NCBI GenBank assembly: GCA_013407085.1
Contig: JACCGJ010018829.1
Coordinates: 1-64,000, forward strand
Direction of reading: 5' to 3'
Origin: Atriophallophorus winterbourni
Lineage: Eukaryota; Platyhelminthes; Trematoda; Plagiorchiida; Microphallidae
DNA length: 64,000 nucleotides
Shown here: positions 10,388-20,892 of the stretch, piece after piece
Layout of the letters: each line of letters starts with the position of its first letter
How positions within the stretch are numbered: the stretch's first letter is position 1
Program-made: the position numbers and the translations under genes
The notes under the pieces: model-generated
Seen by the model: only the letters and a program-made list of their open reading frames with translations
Databases searched by the model: none
Told to the model about the DNA's origin: nothing

Positions 10388-12960
10388 TCATACTCCACCT
10401 AGTTCCTTTTTAATAAAGGCTGGTTTTAATCTATCGATGGATATCGTTTCCTTTCTACGTTTGATGTCGATAACAAACTGCTTTGAATTACGTCTGAGGA
10501 CTTCGAAAGGACCGTCGTATTGAGGTTCTAGTGGTTTACGTACTGCGTCTACCGTGACGAACACATGGGCACAGGTTGATAACGCTGCTGGGATGTACGC
10601 TGCGTTGCTCTGTTGTCGCGTTGGTTTAAGTTTTATAGACTGCATAGCTGCAAGCATACGCTGTACAAAATCGCTGGGATCGATGTATTGGTTAACCTGC
10701 GATCAGAGTGCGAGGTCCGATAAAAGTTTCAGGGCAGCACCGTAGACTAACTCTGCTGATGATCATCCCAAGTTAGGTTTGAACGAGGTATTTTTGCTCA
10801 GTAGAACCAGCGGTAAGTGTTCAGTCCAGCTGCTTGGATCTGGTTGAGCCATCAGGGATGACTTTATCTCTCTGTACATCTGTTCAACTATCCGATTTTC
10901 TATGGGGTGATAAGCTGTCGTTCGGATTCGTTTCGTTTCGTTCGTTGCTCACCGCGCTCTGTCGTCAAGATTTCGGGTGTGCCATAATTATCAATCCAGT
11001 GTGCTGTAAACGTCCTCGTTATCGTTTCTTAATTGATGTCCTGGAAGGGTATAGCTACCGGTCAACGCGTGTATCGATCTACACACGTCGCGAGGTATCG
11101 CTGCCCTTTTGAGATTGGCAGCGGTCCGACGATGTCGATATTAGTATGGCTGAAACGCGTGCAGTTGTCGTCGTATGTTCCGATTTGGCTCCGTATGTGA
11201 CGTTGGACTTTGGCTGGTTGACAAGAGAAACAGGCTCTGGACATCTCCCCCTTGTCCTTGTTCATTTCTGGCCATACGTTGAGCTCTGCGATTAGACGTT
11301 GCGTGATGTTGAATGTGAATCGTGTCGAATATGACTCATCTATACGTTTCGTTAACGCCTGGAACCTTTCGTTTTGTTGCAGATTATGGTCTCGCGTGCT
11401 ACGTCTAAGGTGATTCGTTTGATCTTTTAATTAGTGCTAGACAACTGCTCGAGGAAGTTTTCATGCTTCCTGCTTCGACTTCTGTTTAGCCAGTGCTTTC
11501 AAATCAACCTTGATATACTTTTGCTCCAATGGATGTAGCTTCTTTGTGAAGAATGCGACTGGTACTAATTTGACATTCTTAATCTGTTTTAGCACGCCAA
11601 CGACTGCGACAAATGATGCATCTGCTGGTAGTACGAGTGTGCATTGCGAATCGACGTGTGCTGGCGACAGCGTTTTGCCCAATTCCTGCTTGATTTTTCC
11701 GAAAGCTTGTCTGCCCGACTCGTCCATTCGAAACAGATTTTTGTCCAGTTAAATTAGGTCCTTCTGGGGTTGGCATAGCTTTGAATACTTTAGGATGAAG
11801 CGTCCATTGTAGTTAACCATGCTAACAAACCTACGGAGCTTTGTGAAAGTGTCAGACAAGGGAAAGCTGATAATTGCATCAACTTCATAGCGGAGAGGTT
11901 TGTTACCATCAGATGGCTTAGAAAATCTATGTAATCCTGTTCAGGTTGAGTCTTGAAGGGATTGATTACCACTCCGAAATGACGGAAGCGTATGAACAGA
12001 TGTTTGAGGTGTTTTAGTTGTTCCTTGTAGGAACGACTAGCAACCAGAATTTTGTCGATTTAAACGGAAACCAAATCTAATCCATGCGTAAACTGGTCCA
12101 CGAAATGTTGGGGCGTTTGAGTGGCATTCTGCAGTTCAAAGAGCACGCGTAAAATGTCGAAAAGACCACATGTTGTGGTCAATGCATTTTTTGCACGTCC
12201 GCTGGGTGAAACGTAATTTAGTGACACGCACAAGCAAGATCTATCTTGCTGAGCACTCGCTTATTATGCAGGGAGATGGAGAAATCGTGCAAATGCAGGA
12301 TTGGATACCTATCCTGTCTCGTGAGCGTAATCAGAGCTCTATAATCTCCGCATGGTCTCCAGTCGTTGTCTCTGTTCTCAGGAACCACGTGTAGTCGACT
12401 TGCCCATGTGCTGCTGTAAGGGTGAATAAATTTTTGAGCTAATCCGCGGCTAACCACACGGTCTACTAAAACATGAGTACCCTGTAGTTATGATCCGGTG
12501 GTTGACGTCGTGCTTTACATCTGACATCTGGTAGTTTGGAATTGTGATATCCATGAAAGACTCTATTAGCTTTTTGTACGGTCGGCTGAAATGTTGTATA
12601 TCGTTATTGATGGTGGGAGACATATATGTAGTTTGTGAGCCGTTTATGGTCAGGTTCTTTACGCTATCTATCAGTGTGCTTCGTCAAGGGTATACCGCTA
12701 TACTGCGGTGTTTGAAGATATCCAAGCAGATTATAGGACTAGGAACGTCGGCTATAATGAAACCCAATTGGTAGGTCTCCGAATGCCTATATTGTGGGTG
12801 TGGAGTCTTTCACCGTATGTGCGTATAGCTGTACCATTGACTGCGCGCAACACGATACCGGATAATTTGTTTCCGTCCTGTGACCGTGGAGGTTTCACAC
12901 TTATCTGACCTCCAGTATCGACGAGAAACTTCATGTTTGTATTAAAATCTCGTACATGAA
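10388..12960 (-). mobile_element. Ty3/gypsy LTR retrotransposon remnant (CsRn1-like)
   Basis: In minus-strand order: aspartic protease (12934-12752; FLVDTGGQISVKPPRS), reverse transcriptase (12457-11790; STWASRLHVVPEN, WRPCGDYRAL, DRYPILHLHDF, SKIDLA), RNase H (11727-11461; LPADASFVAVVGVLKQI, VAFFTKKLHPLEQKY), integrase core (11265-11062; FSHTNIDIVGPLP, YLATCVDRYTR) and integrase C-terminus (10657-10388; PLEPQYDGPFEVLRRNSKQF, ISIDRLKPAFI). Order and the closing SIDRLKPAF fit the CsRn1/Kabuki group known from flukes. Stops and frameshifts separate all domains. No gag or envelope was recognised. Confidence 0.82.
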
Positions 12961-13498
12961 ATAGGCTTCGTTAGTTGACCGTAAGACGCTGAAAGTGTGA
13001 CCATTCTTTGGTGAAGAATATGATATTTTGGATGAATTTAATCCCTTTAAGGACTTAAAGAATATTAACTGCGTTGCATGCGTAGCTCCAATATGGTAAA
13101 ATCACGATAGGAAATGGGTTACAAAGCAAAAGATTAGATATGTCCGATACATATCGTGGCAGAGCCAGTGGAAATCACAAAAGCTGGAAGAAATTCAGTC
13201 AAAAAGTAGATGTGGCATATATCTCCAAGATATGGTTTTTCATACAAAGCTTCTATGTCAGACAAAACGTCACCAAACATTTGCTCTTCCCGATTGCATT
13301 CAAATTTCATTTTCATTGCAATTGAGTAATTGTATGGTTCAAAATATTTTCCCTTAAAGAAACCTCGCATCAATCAACCCAATGAAAAAATAAATCCCTA
13401 AAATCTGGAACTTGATTGGCACAATATCTCACCAATGAGCTTCATTGTTGTTTTGTTTATAAAGCGTTAACAATCGTTCATTTAGTGATCACCGAGCA
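12961..13498. other. Globin upstream region
   Basis: No repeat or gene was recognised apart from the TATA-like box at 13458. It is AT-rich and probably contains the globin promoter. Confidence 0.4.
13458..13463 (+). promoter_or_regulatory. TATA-like box upstream of the globin ATG
   Basis: TATAAA lies 35 nt before the ATG of the globin gene. The position would give a very short 5' UTR, so it could be a core promoter or chance in AT-rich DNA. There is no other evidence for a start site. Confidence 0.25.
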
Positions 13499-13923
13499 AT
13501 GAGCAACGAAAATATCACGAAATCTGACGAGGTCGATGAACAATCGACCTCAGTGTTCAGTAAACCTACGACTTCCTCTGAACGTACGGAATCCATAGAA
13601 GAAAAATCTAAATCATGGCGTCTGGTCATGAATGTGCAAAATCAAATGAAACGTTTCTTTGGAGGAAAATCCGAAGGAAAGCCAAAGGAAAGCTCTGCAT
13701 TGAAATCGAGCATAATCGTGCGCGAGAAGAAAGAGCATATAGAAAAGCCCACAAAATGCATAACCAAGGACGTCCCTACTGATTTAACTGACTTAAGAAA
13801 AGCCTACAAAGATGCAAGAAGAAGTTTAATGGAGATCAAAAAAGAAGAAGTTGCTGCCGTACGAAAAACTTGGGAATTCCTTGCCCCATTCTCAGATGAA
13901 ATCGGAGTGATTGTTTTTTTGAA
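13499..13923 (+). CDS. Globin gene exon 1
   Basis: The ATG at 13499 is the first in frame; the exon gives 141 codons plus 2 nt. It holds the Lys/Ser-rich extension and globin helices A to early B. The open frame runs only two codons' worth past the donor GTAATT at 13924 before a stop, which supports splicing there. Confidence 0.82.
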
Positions 13924-15744
13924 GTAATTTTGACATTTTTCATTTGAAGACATCTAACTCATTTATACGTCAAATTTTTAGTAGTTTCGCGCTGCATGAA
14001 TTCATCTTTGCCTTCACAGTCTTCTTTCAGTTGCCCCAGACACTAGCGTTCAAATGGGATAAGATGGCAGCTGCTCTGCCAATCCGCTTATCAATCTCGG
14101 CGTATAGCGAGAGAGTTACCCGAGATATGAAAAATCTTTATCTGGTTTGAACTGACAGAACTTATCAGTGAGGATGTGAAGCGATATAGTCTTTAGCCAT
14201 TTCTCAAACATGCTATTATACATTCGGAGTAATATTTTGTTATATTGCATAGGAACCGTATTATTTTCAGACATGTCTGACATTTTGAAATAATCAAACA
14301 GGTTCTGATCGTTGGACTCAGTCTTAACTTGAAAAGGATCGCTATAAACGGAAACCTAAATTTAAAATTTGTTTGCTGTTCACTATTTAGTGTTGAACAA
14401 CTGAACGTGAATTCTGTATTGCTTTACAACAGTCTTTTCCAACAACACAAACATTTTCGGGATGCCTTCTCACGGTTCAAAGATAAAACTATGAAAGAAC
14501 TATCCCACGACCCCGCCATAAAGGGTCACAGCAGACAGATGCTTGGCCTCATCCAAATGATGATTGAACGGCTTGACCATCCGGAGAAGGTTGACAGTCT
14601 CTTGCTAAATGTTGGAAGGAGGCATTGTGCCTATATACCGTATATAGAAATGATTCCGGTACGTTTACTGACAAAATGTTTTCACCATGCTGAAAATTCC
14701 TACAAACAGACATGATTGTACCAAGATTTTTCATTTAACGCAGATTAGCATAGCTGGAGTATATAACTATTATATATTGCAAATTTGACGGTCACTTCAA
14801 CATTATTGACTTAAAAATATTTATTTTTGCTCCATAATTTGTTAACAAATGAAAACATCAACTTCACTCGACACTATAAAACACCAAATGGAAACATATA
14901 TTGCCGAATTTTCAATTTGCTTTACTGCCTGTCGTCCTCTGCAAGTCAAATTGTTCTGGACAAAATTTTTGAAACCCTGATAATATGTAATGGAAAATGT
15001 TTGGGACCGATCGGGGAATCATAATCATGAAAAAATAAAGTTTGTAATGAATCGGTGAGAGTAGTTTATTGGTAACGTTTCGCTTATGACAAAGAAGCTT
15101 CCTCAGACCAAGGGTGTCAGTACGAACAGCGATCAAGTTTAAATTGCATTTACCTGACCAATCATAAGCTGGTTAATAACTGCACAGTCCACGGTGGGTT
15201 CTGCGCTCGTTACAAACTTTATTTTTTCATGATAATATGTCTTTTAAGCTTAGCCATTGTGAGCAATGGCCCGTGAACAACTAATCATAAAAATATCAAT
15301 ATTGTGTCTGTCCAATCTAATTCGTTGACTATGTTCAGCATTTGATTATACGAAAAATTATTTTCTCCTACAATGTAAAATCATTTCATGGTGATGGGAT
15401 GCTCGCTTATACAACGCTTTCGAGTTTATATCATTTTCAGTTTACATCCTGTTTTCTCTAAGTTGTTCTCGGACCATTGGATGAACAAATAGAACACCGC
15501 TTGCATTTCTGAAAAATTTCAAGTACACGTGTGCTAAAGCCATTCACCCAATCATCCATAAATCTACTTGTTACTTTAGATCGTGGCTGATCAATTAATG
15601 AAAGTGATTCGTCCGTCTCTGGTGGAAAAAGATTTGTGGAATTTAGACGCGGAAAATGGGTGGCAAATACTATCGAATTCTATCAACGCCACATACGCAT
15701 ATGCCGTGTCAAAAGAATGCATAAAAGCTAAAGAACAACAGTGA
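13499..15744 (+). CDS. Globin-family protein with long N-terminal extension (3 exons)
   Basis: Exons 13499-13923, 14433-14658 and 15580-15744 join with matching phases (2/1, then 0/0) to 271 codons plus TGA. Donors are AA|GTAATT and CCG|GTACGT; acceptors are ACAACAG|T and ACTTTAG|A. Residues 1 to about 115 are rich in Lys, Ser, Thr and Glu and look disordered or helical. About 116-271 is a globin fold: helix A has VRKTWEFLAPFSDEIG, a CD-type Phe lies in DAFSRFKD (154-157), the distal E7 His is His174 in KGHSRQML, the proximal F8 His is His206 in GRRHCAY, and the GH part follows in exon 3. Both heme histidines are present, so heme and O2 (or other ligand) binding is expected by family. The extension makes it longer than the usual ~150-residue globin and recalls neuroglobin/globin-X-like proteins, but the subclass cannot be fixed by eye. 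Intron 1 holds an RTE1 scrap, intron 2 a ribozyme-bearing repeat. Confidence 0.85.
13924..14432 (+). other. Globin intron 1, with an RTE1 scrap
   Basis: This 509-bp GT-AG intron contains, at about 14010-14125, a segment matching the RTE1 reverse-transcriptase region (compare 1070-1150 and 26640-26730; shared words such as gctgctctgccaatccgc). The rest shows no recognised feature. Confidence 0.7.
14433..14658 (+). CDS. Globin gene exon 2 (helices B-F, both heme histidines)
   Basis: The exon starts after TTTACAACAG and ends at CCG|GTACGT. It encodes LFQQHKHFRDAFSRF, then the distal-His segment KGHSRQML and the proximal-His segment GRRHCAY. The exon is 226 nt: 1 nt completes the Asn codon from exon 1 and 75 full codons follow. 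Confidence 0.85.
15019..15236 (-). mobile_element. Short repeat with inverted termini and a hammerhead-like motif
   Basis: tcatgaaaaaataaagtttgtaa at about 15026-15048 is repeated inverted at about 15208-15232, giving termini of roughly 25 bp. It is non-coding. The ribozyme motif on the minus strand suggests a solo Penelope-like pLTR or a retrozyme-type non-autonomous element inside the globin intron. Confidence 0.65.
15069..15111 (-). ncRNA. Hammerhead-ribozyme-like motif (43 nt)
   Basis: Minus strand 5'->3': stem I TTGGT (15111-15107), core CTGAGGA, one extra A, stem II GCTT / 9-nt loop / AAGC, then GAAAC, GTT and ACCAA closing stem I (5 of 5 Watson-Crick pairs). All conserved core bases (C3 U4 G5 A6 N7 G8 A9; G12 A13 A14; A15.1-U16.1) are present with a cleavable H17 = U. 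Stem III would be the palindrome AACGTT with no loop, as in hammerheads that act as dimers. The extra base after A9 is unusual but a similar insertion is known in a viroid hammerhead. Confidence 0.65.
15580..15744 (+). CDS. Globin gene exon 3 (G-H helices and stop)
   Basis: The exon follows the acceptor GTTACTTTAG. It encodes a G/H-helix pattern beginning IVADQLMKVIRPSL, with NGWQILSNSINATYAY as helix H, and ends in TGA at 15742-15744. No AATAAA is obvious shortly downstream. Confidence 0.83.
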   Translation: MVADQLMKVIRPSLVEKDLWNLDAENGWQILSNSINATYAYAVSKECIKAKEQQ

Positions 15745-16159
15745 CAAATGTACTCAACTGAATGCCAATTTTTATTCTCATGTTATTTAACATTTTTGCA
15801 CTTATATGTTTCTCGTTTTTTTGCTTTTTAAAAAATACTACATTGTGAAGTTTGCATTCTGTCCAGTTTTGCAATTTTTCCTGATAAACTGTTACCACAC
15901 AAATGGATCTCTTCAATAGGAATTATACACATGGTAAAGCATTCTTGGCAGATTACTTAGATGAAAACATGCATTTTTCAGTTAAAGAACACGAAATTTT
16001 AAATGCTTCTTCTAGATGATCGACAATAATAGAAAGTTTGAATTTCAGCTCGATAATAATATCACTGTGAGGTCTTACTAATGAGAAGTGAAGACATATA
16101 TTCTACGAGTTTAAGCAAAAATCATTTAGACCAGTCAATTTATTTTCTAGTAATTCGAC
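15745..16159. other. Globin downstream region
   Basis: No recognised feature. It presumably contains the globin 3' UTR, but no clear AATAAA was seen. Confidence 0.4.
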
Positions 16160-17830
16160 GGGATTCAATTGCGAAGTAGGCAGCTTCATTAGGCGGATCA
16201 GTCAACCGAGTCAAAGGCGGCTCTGATATTCACAAACACCACTATGGCTGGTTGTTGATGAAGCTTTTGTGTTCTAGAAACTGACGCAGAACTAAAAACT
16301 GGTCAACACTTCCGTTCAAATGCCGGAAGCCAGCTGGCGTTTTGCAAGAAGAGTCCTCCCGAATCAGAGTAAGTCTGCTAATATGGATGTCGTCCAGTAC
16401 CTCATCTACCGCATTGATATGCGATATTCCGCATAAATTATCAACATTAGTGCCGTACTACTCGTCATGACCTTGTATCATCTCTGATTCACCCCGGAGG
16501 CAGGTACCCTCTCTCCATCCAATCATTTGATTACAGCTCGTACAATTTTGCCACCACTGTCTCGCCTCCTCCGTTAAACATATTGTTTGGAACTTGTCTG
16601 GGCCTGGTGACTTGTGCCTCTTTAGCGATTTGATCTCTTACCGTATTTCTTCGAAACAGTGCGCGGCTATTGTCAAAGTCAAATGCGAAGGAGATTGGGG
16701 ATGTGAGTGGCTTCTGAGATAGGATGCTGATTAATCTGCTGATTGAAATATTCTTTCCATCTTTCTAAACGCCTATTGAGGTTCGTTATGCGCGAACCAT
16801 TATCCTCAATTATGATAATACTCAGAGCACAAACACAAATCAAGTGGTAGAGCCATCACATGCTACCCATAGGCTAGTCTATTCACATCTCCAAGGCGCG
16901 TACGTCCCACCAAATCTCATGGTCGCGCCTCAAAATACCTTTGATTAGTAGTTTAAGACACTTCCAATCAGCTTCATACTCTAAAACACTCAGAATGTCG
17001 GGGAGCTTTACGTGTATCGTAGAGGTCGCAGAGATCCAGTGGTGGGATGGTTGACAACAGTCTTTGGAGCATTCTGAAGCAGAGTCATAGAGTGCTTGCT
17101 TAAGGTAGTGCAGTGACGATCTAGCTCGAACAGCCGATTATTTAAAGGGGAAACCGATAAATTATGCCAATGTCTCTTTTACTTCAGACATCAATAATGC
17201 GTTTACGTCGAGTATTGGACGCTTTGGATTGATTGTATCTCCGAATTGAAGTTTTATTATTGCGCACACTGAAGCATAATCAGCATCTACACTTATTGTT
17301 AATAAGATCTGCAGTTTTTGACAATACATTGCCACCTGTAACTTATTGAGGTACGGTCAAGCTGCACCCAATTACGCTGTGATAAGGAGCGCCTGGCAGC
17401 GGCAGGGCGTTCGAGATTTTGAAAATATGTGGAGGCCAGCAAAATGCGTTGGTTTTCACAGAGGAAGATCAATCTATCTCCATTGTCTGTTTGCTCGTCT
17501 AACATCCCATACTTCCCTGCAATGAAACGCTCAACCTGCGCTAAAATTCCAAATCAGTCTTTAAAAGTGCCGTAAAGCACAACTTTATCGCATCTGCGAG
17601 CTTTCTCTAAGAGAGAAAAATATATTTTCTTAAAATTCGTCCTTCACCTCCTCTGCATCACAGTTCGTGGGTGCCTACGCCGTGATTACAAATAGGTAAC
17701 ATTTCCTGTCGCTGTCTAATTTCACTCTGCTTTAACCTTGAAATATCGGTGTGCACAGACTGCTATTAAAGAGGATCCCATATAAGAAGGCGGGTTTCGC
17801 TTTTTGGTTAAGAATAGTTAAACACCAGCT
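16160..17830 (-). mobile_element. Third non-LTR retrotransposon family, decayed
   Basis: The minus strand holds an endonuclease trace (about 17720-17290: FVITA-APTNCDAEEVKDEF, then NGDRLIFLCENQRILLASTY, as in the EEP block N-G-x-R-L-h-x-F-C) and downstream an RT trace (about 16690-16190: GSVDQFLVLRQFLEHKSFIN, MVVFVNIRAAFDSVD). Frame changes and stops are frequent. It does not match RTE1 or RTE2 at the nucleotide level. Confidence 0.6.
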
Positions 17831-18107
17831 AGCCCGGCAGAGAAGGTGATGGGATCACTAGACACACGTAAATACTCAGTAGAGGCGTGAGAATAGGCAC
17901 ATAATTCTCGAATCAATGTAAGGAAGACCGAATACTGGTGAAAAAATATGTCGATATCTGGTGTCTCTAGATTGAGGCTGTTGTTCTGGTTGTTGGTACG
18001 TACAGACATTGAACGATGCAAGCCAAATAGGGACACACGGTCGGAAGAGAGCGTTATGACTCGACGCTTGTCTTTAAAAGGTGACTGTGACGTTATGCAT
18101 CCAGCAT

Positions 18108-18232
18108 TGATGATTCGAATTAGTTTTGAAAATTTGTAGCTCATGTACTGGATTGTAGTTCATAGTTGTTCTCCGAGCTGGTGTGGTTGATTGCGGACGT
18201 TTCGTCATCAAACTAGATGACATCATCAGCGA
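18108..18232 (-). repeat. Penelope-like element, inverted partial copy
   Basis: It is the reverse complement of the pLTR end plus the adjacent ORF start: minus-strand reading gives SSLMTKRPQSTTPARRT and NPVHELQIFKT, matching the plus-strand ORF start. Confidence 0.85.
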
Positions 18233-18237
18233 AATAT

Positions 18238-18387
18238 AGTAGATGAGGTCAAAGCGCAGCAGATGAATTCGAATGATGCCCTCCGCCCAGTTGCTTCGGG
18301 AGAAGTTTCGTGATGATGTCATCTAGTTTGATGACGAAACGTCCGCAATCAATCATACCAGCTCGGAGAACAACTATGAACAACAAT
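18238..18387 (+). repeat. Penelope-like element, left pLTR
   Basis: It shares about 90% identity with 20743-20892 (starts agtagatgaggtcaaagcgc). Its ribozyme-like core has lost C3 (tttcg-TGATGA). Confidence 0.88.
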
Positions 18388-19383
18388 CCGGTACCTGAGC
18401 TACAAGTTTTCAAAACTATTTCAAACAATTTTGGGCGAGAAACGCTTAGACATGCAAGGCGTTGGGAGTCATTTAGTGGAAAAATCGCATCAACTCAAGA
18501 ACAGCTTTTCTTCTTGCATGAATGTCGACGGAGAGGTGTATTTCCCAAGTCATTACAACGAAGACCACCTATCAATACTCATCAAGCACAGCAACTAGCC
18601 AACAAACAAAGTCGAGAATGGTTACAATTTCTTATCGCGAACGCGCACAAGAGGATTGACAACTACTCAAATGTCGTTCAAGTCGAACAGAATTTCTGTC
18701 GCGGTGAAATTGGTGATCATATGACGCAACAACTTGCTGTCGCAATCAACGTTACAACAAAGAACGCAAAGGTCAAAAAACGTCAAGCCCTTGACGACAA
18801 AATGAGGTTAATTAACCCTAATCGGGGTGAAAGTCCTGGGACGAACTGGGTTAAGAATCTATCGAACCGAACATTGTCGGCCGATGAGAAACGCGTGCTT
18901 AGCCGCGGTTTGAACTTTAACTGCAAGGATGCCTGCCACACAGAATTTATCGCCAGTCTTGAAAGTATGCTAAAAACACAATCAATTCCAGAAGAAACCC
19001 AAGAAAATATACGCCATAGAATAATACCCGCACTCATTGCGAACAAAGAGCACCAAGTCCTGACGCGGAACGAGATTACTGCAATGAACAATTTACAAAA
19101 AGATAGAAATATTGTCATATTACCGGCAGACAAAGGACGGGTGACGGTGGTTATGGACAAAGACAATTATATACGCAAAGCTGAACAGCTTCTTCAAGAC
19201 ACCACCACATATCGAGAGATAAACGAAGACCAAACCAAACAGTTGGAAAACAAAATAAATGCTACGCTGAAGAAACTCAAGTTCATGGGACAACTCAGTG
19301 CTGTCGAACATTTTAGAATGAAACCAAAAGGCTCAAGCTTACCACGCTTCTATGGACTACCGAAGGCATTCCACTACGTCTAA
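18310..19383 (+). pseudogene. Penelope-like element ORF, N-terminal part
   Basis: It opens MMMSSSLMTKRPQ inside the pLTR and stays open for 357 codons, through NIVILPADKGRVTVVMDKDN (the conserved PADKG block) to LPRFYGLPKAF. There the frame is lost: IPLRLIVSLPGAPTYKL continues in another frame with a short deletion (the expected K-x-H-K-x-G segment is missing). Confidence 0.85.
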
Positions 19384-19762
19384 TCGTGTCGCTGCCTGGA
19401 GCACCTACCTACAAACTTTGCAAAGAACTGCGAAAAAGATTACTCTATCTTATTCAAGGATAAAATTATTCGATAGATTCCGCAACTAAATTTCTACAGA
19501 AGATAAAGGACGTCAATATAGAAGATGGAGTTATCATGGTTTACTTTGATGTGACAGCGCTGTTTACATCGATCGACACTACCTTAGCGATGCAAACCAT
19601 ATCACAACTGCTGGACGAACGCGGAACAGAGCACAATGGAAACCGACTGACGAAGGACAGTATACTACAGTTATTGTAGTTGTGTTTGCAGACGAATTTC
19701 AAATTCAACAATCGTTTGTATAAACAAATGAAAGGAACCCCAATGGGATCGCCATTTCTGGA

Positions 19763-20686
19763 TTGCTTGCAGAAGCCGTAATGCAAAGACTTGAACGTAT
19801 CGGATTGCCGCTGATCCAATCAAAACTCTGGATCCGATATGTCGACGACACGTTCGTGATTTTGAAGAAAGAAAACTTGGAGGATGCGCACCGTCTTCTT
19901 AATTGCGTCTTCAATGAAATTCAATTTACGATGGAGACAGAATGTGAAAACTGCCTACCATTTCTGGATGTGAACGTGCGAAGAACAGAAACAGGGAATC
20001 TAGAAACAAGCGTTTACAGGAAAGGAACACACACAGATCAAATTTCGAACTATAAAAGCAAGTACCCGGCCACCCACAAGCAAAGCTGTGTCCGAACACT
20101 GTTCAACCGCGCAAAAACACATTGTAGTACTGACGAACTCAAGAAAGAAGAGGAGATATATTTATCCAAACTCTTCCGGAAGAATGGATACCCAAAGGAG
20201 TTCATCATTCGCAACATGGACTCGACAACCCAACCGCATGGGAACAACACGACCACGGCAAGGTTAACACTACCATATATACAGCATATCTCGGAGATTA
20301 CCGCAAGAATACTACGCCCACTCGGAATTAGTGTAGCACACAAGCCAGCTTCGACACTGAGAAGCAAACTACTCAAGGTCAAGGACAAGCTGGATAAGGA
20401 TGACAGAACTAATGTCGTGTACAGAATCCCGTGTTCCGGTTGTGAGAAATATTATATCGGACAGACTGGAAGAAGACTGGAAACAAGGATACATGAACAC
20501 AAACTGGCTACACGACGACACGACCACAAATCAGTAATATCGGCACACATGGATCGAGAAGGTCACGAATTCAATTGGGAAAGAACAGAAATCATCGCCA
20601 AAGGCAGAACCCGTCATGTTCGAGAGTTCCTGAAGCGTGGTATTCGACATCGCAATCAATCAATAAACACATTCAAGTGGATATGA
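19763..20686 (+). pseudogene. Penelope-like element ORF, RT palm and GIY-YIG nuclease
   Basis: 307 open codons begin just after the MGSP block. The catalytic YVDD follows soon after, then NCLPFLDVNV and SNYKSKYPATHKQSCVRTLF. Then comes the nuclease: VVYRIPCSGCEKYYIGQTGR and RIHEHKLATRRHDHKSVISA, HEFNWERTEII. The CxxC and His residues resemble the zinc-binding linker of Penelope nucleases. Confidence 0.9.
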
Positions 20687-20742
20687 TCTACGGACCAATG
20701 AGAACACGCCAAAGAGAACATGCAAGAATTATAGCCAATCAC

Positions 20743-20892
20743 AGTAGATGAGGTCAAAGCGCAGCAGATGAATTCGAATGATGCCCACCGCCCAGTTGCT
20801 TCAAAGAAGTTTCGCTGAAGATGTCATCTAGTTTGATGACGAAACGTCCGCAATCAACCACACTAGCTCGGAGAACAACTATGAACTACAAT
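20743..20892 (+). repeat. Penelope-like element, right pLTR
   Basis: It is the direct partner of the left pLTR and ends atgaactacaat. It carries the hammerhead-like core at 20815-20848. Confidence 0.88.
20815..20854 (+). ncRNA. Hammerhead-like core in the Penelope pLTR
   Basis: The sequence reads CTGAAGA, one extra T, stem II GTCATC-tagttt-GATGAC (6 perfect pairs), GAAAC, GTC. The core is intact here and in the inverted copy (CTGATGA). Stem I has about 5 of 6 pairs (GTTTCG with CGCAAT). Hammerheads are known in Penelope-like terminal repeats. Confidence 0.5.

Larger units (their letters stand above)
14659..15579 (+). other. Globin intron 2
   Basis: This 921-bp GT-AG intron contains a ~218-bp element with terminal inverted repeats (15019-15236) that carries a hammerhead-like motif. 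The rest is AT-rich without recognised features. Confidence 0.75.
18108..20892 (+). mobile_element. Penelope-like element with GIY-YIG domain and pLTRs
   Basis: The element is bounded by direct ~150-bp pLTRs (18238-18387 and 20743-20892), with an inverted partial copy at the left end (18108-18232) that extends into the ORF start; this arrangement is typical of Penelope-like elements. The single ORF runs from about 18310 to the stop at 20686. It has a conserved N-terminal part, an RT with VYFDVTALFTSID, QMKGTPMGSP and catalytic IRYVDDTFVI, and a C-terminal GIY-YIG nuclease (YRIPCSGCEKYYIGQTGRR, then ETRIHEHK). Disabling lesions are few: a deletion/frameshift at about 19363, stops near 19461 and 19677, and a frameshift near 19755. 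It is young but dead. Confidence 0.9.
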
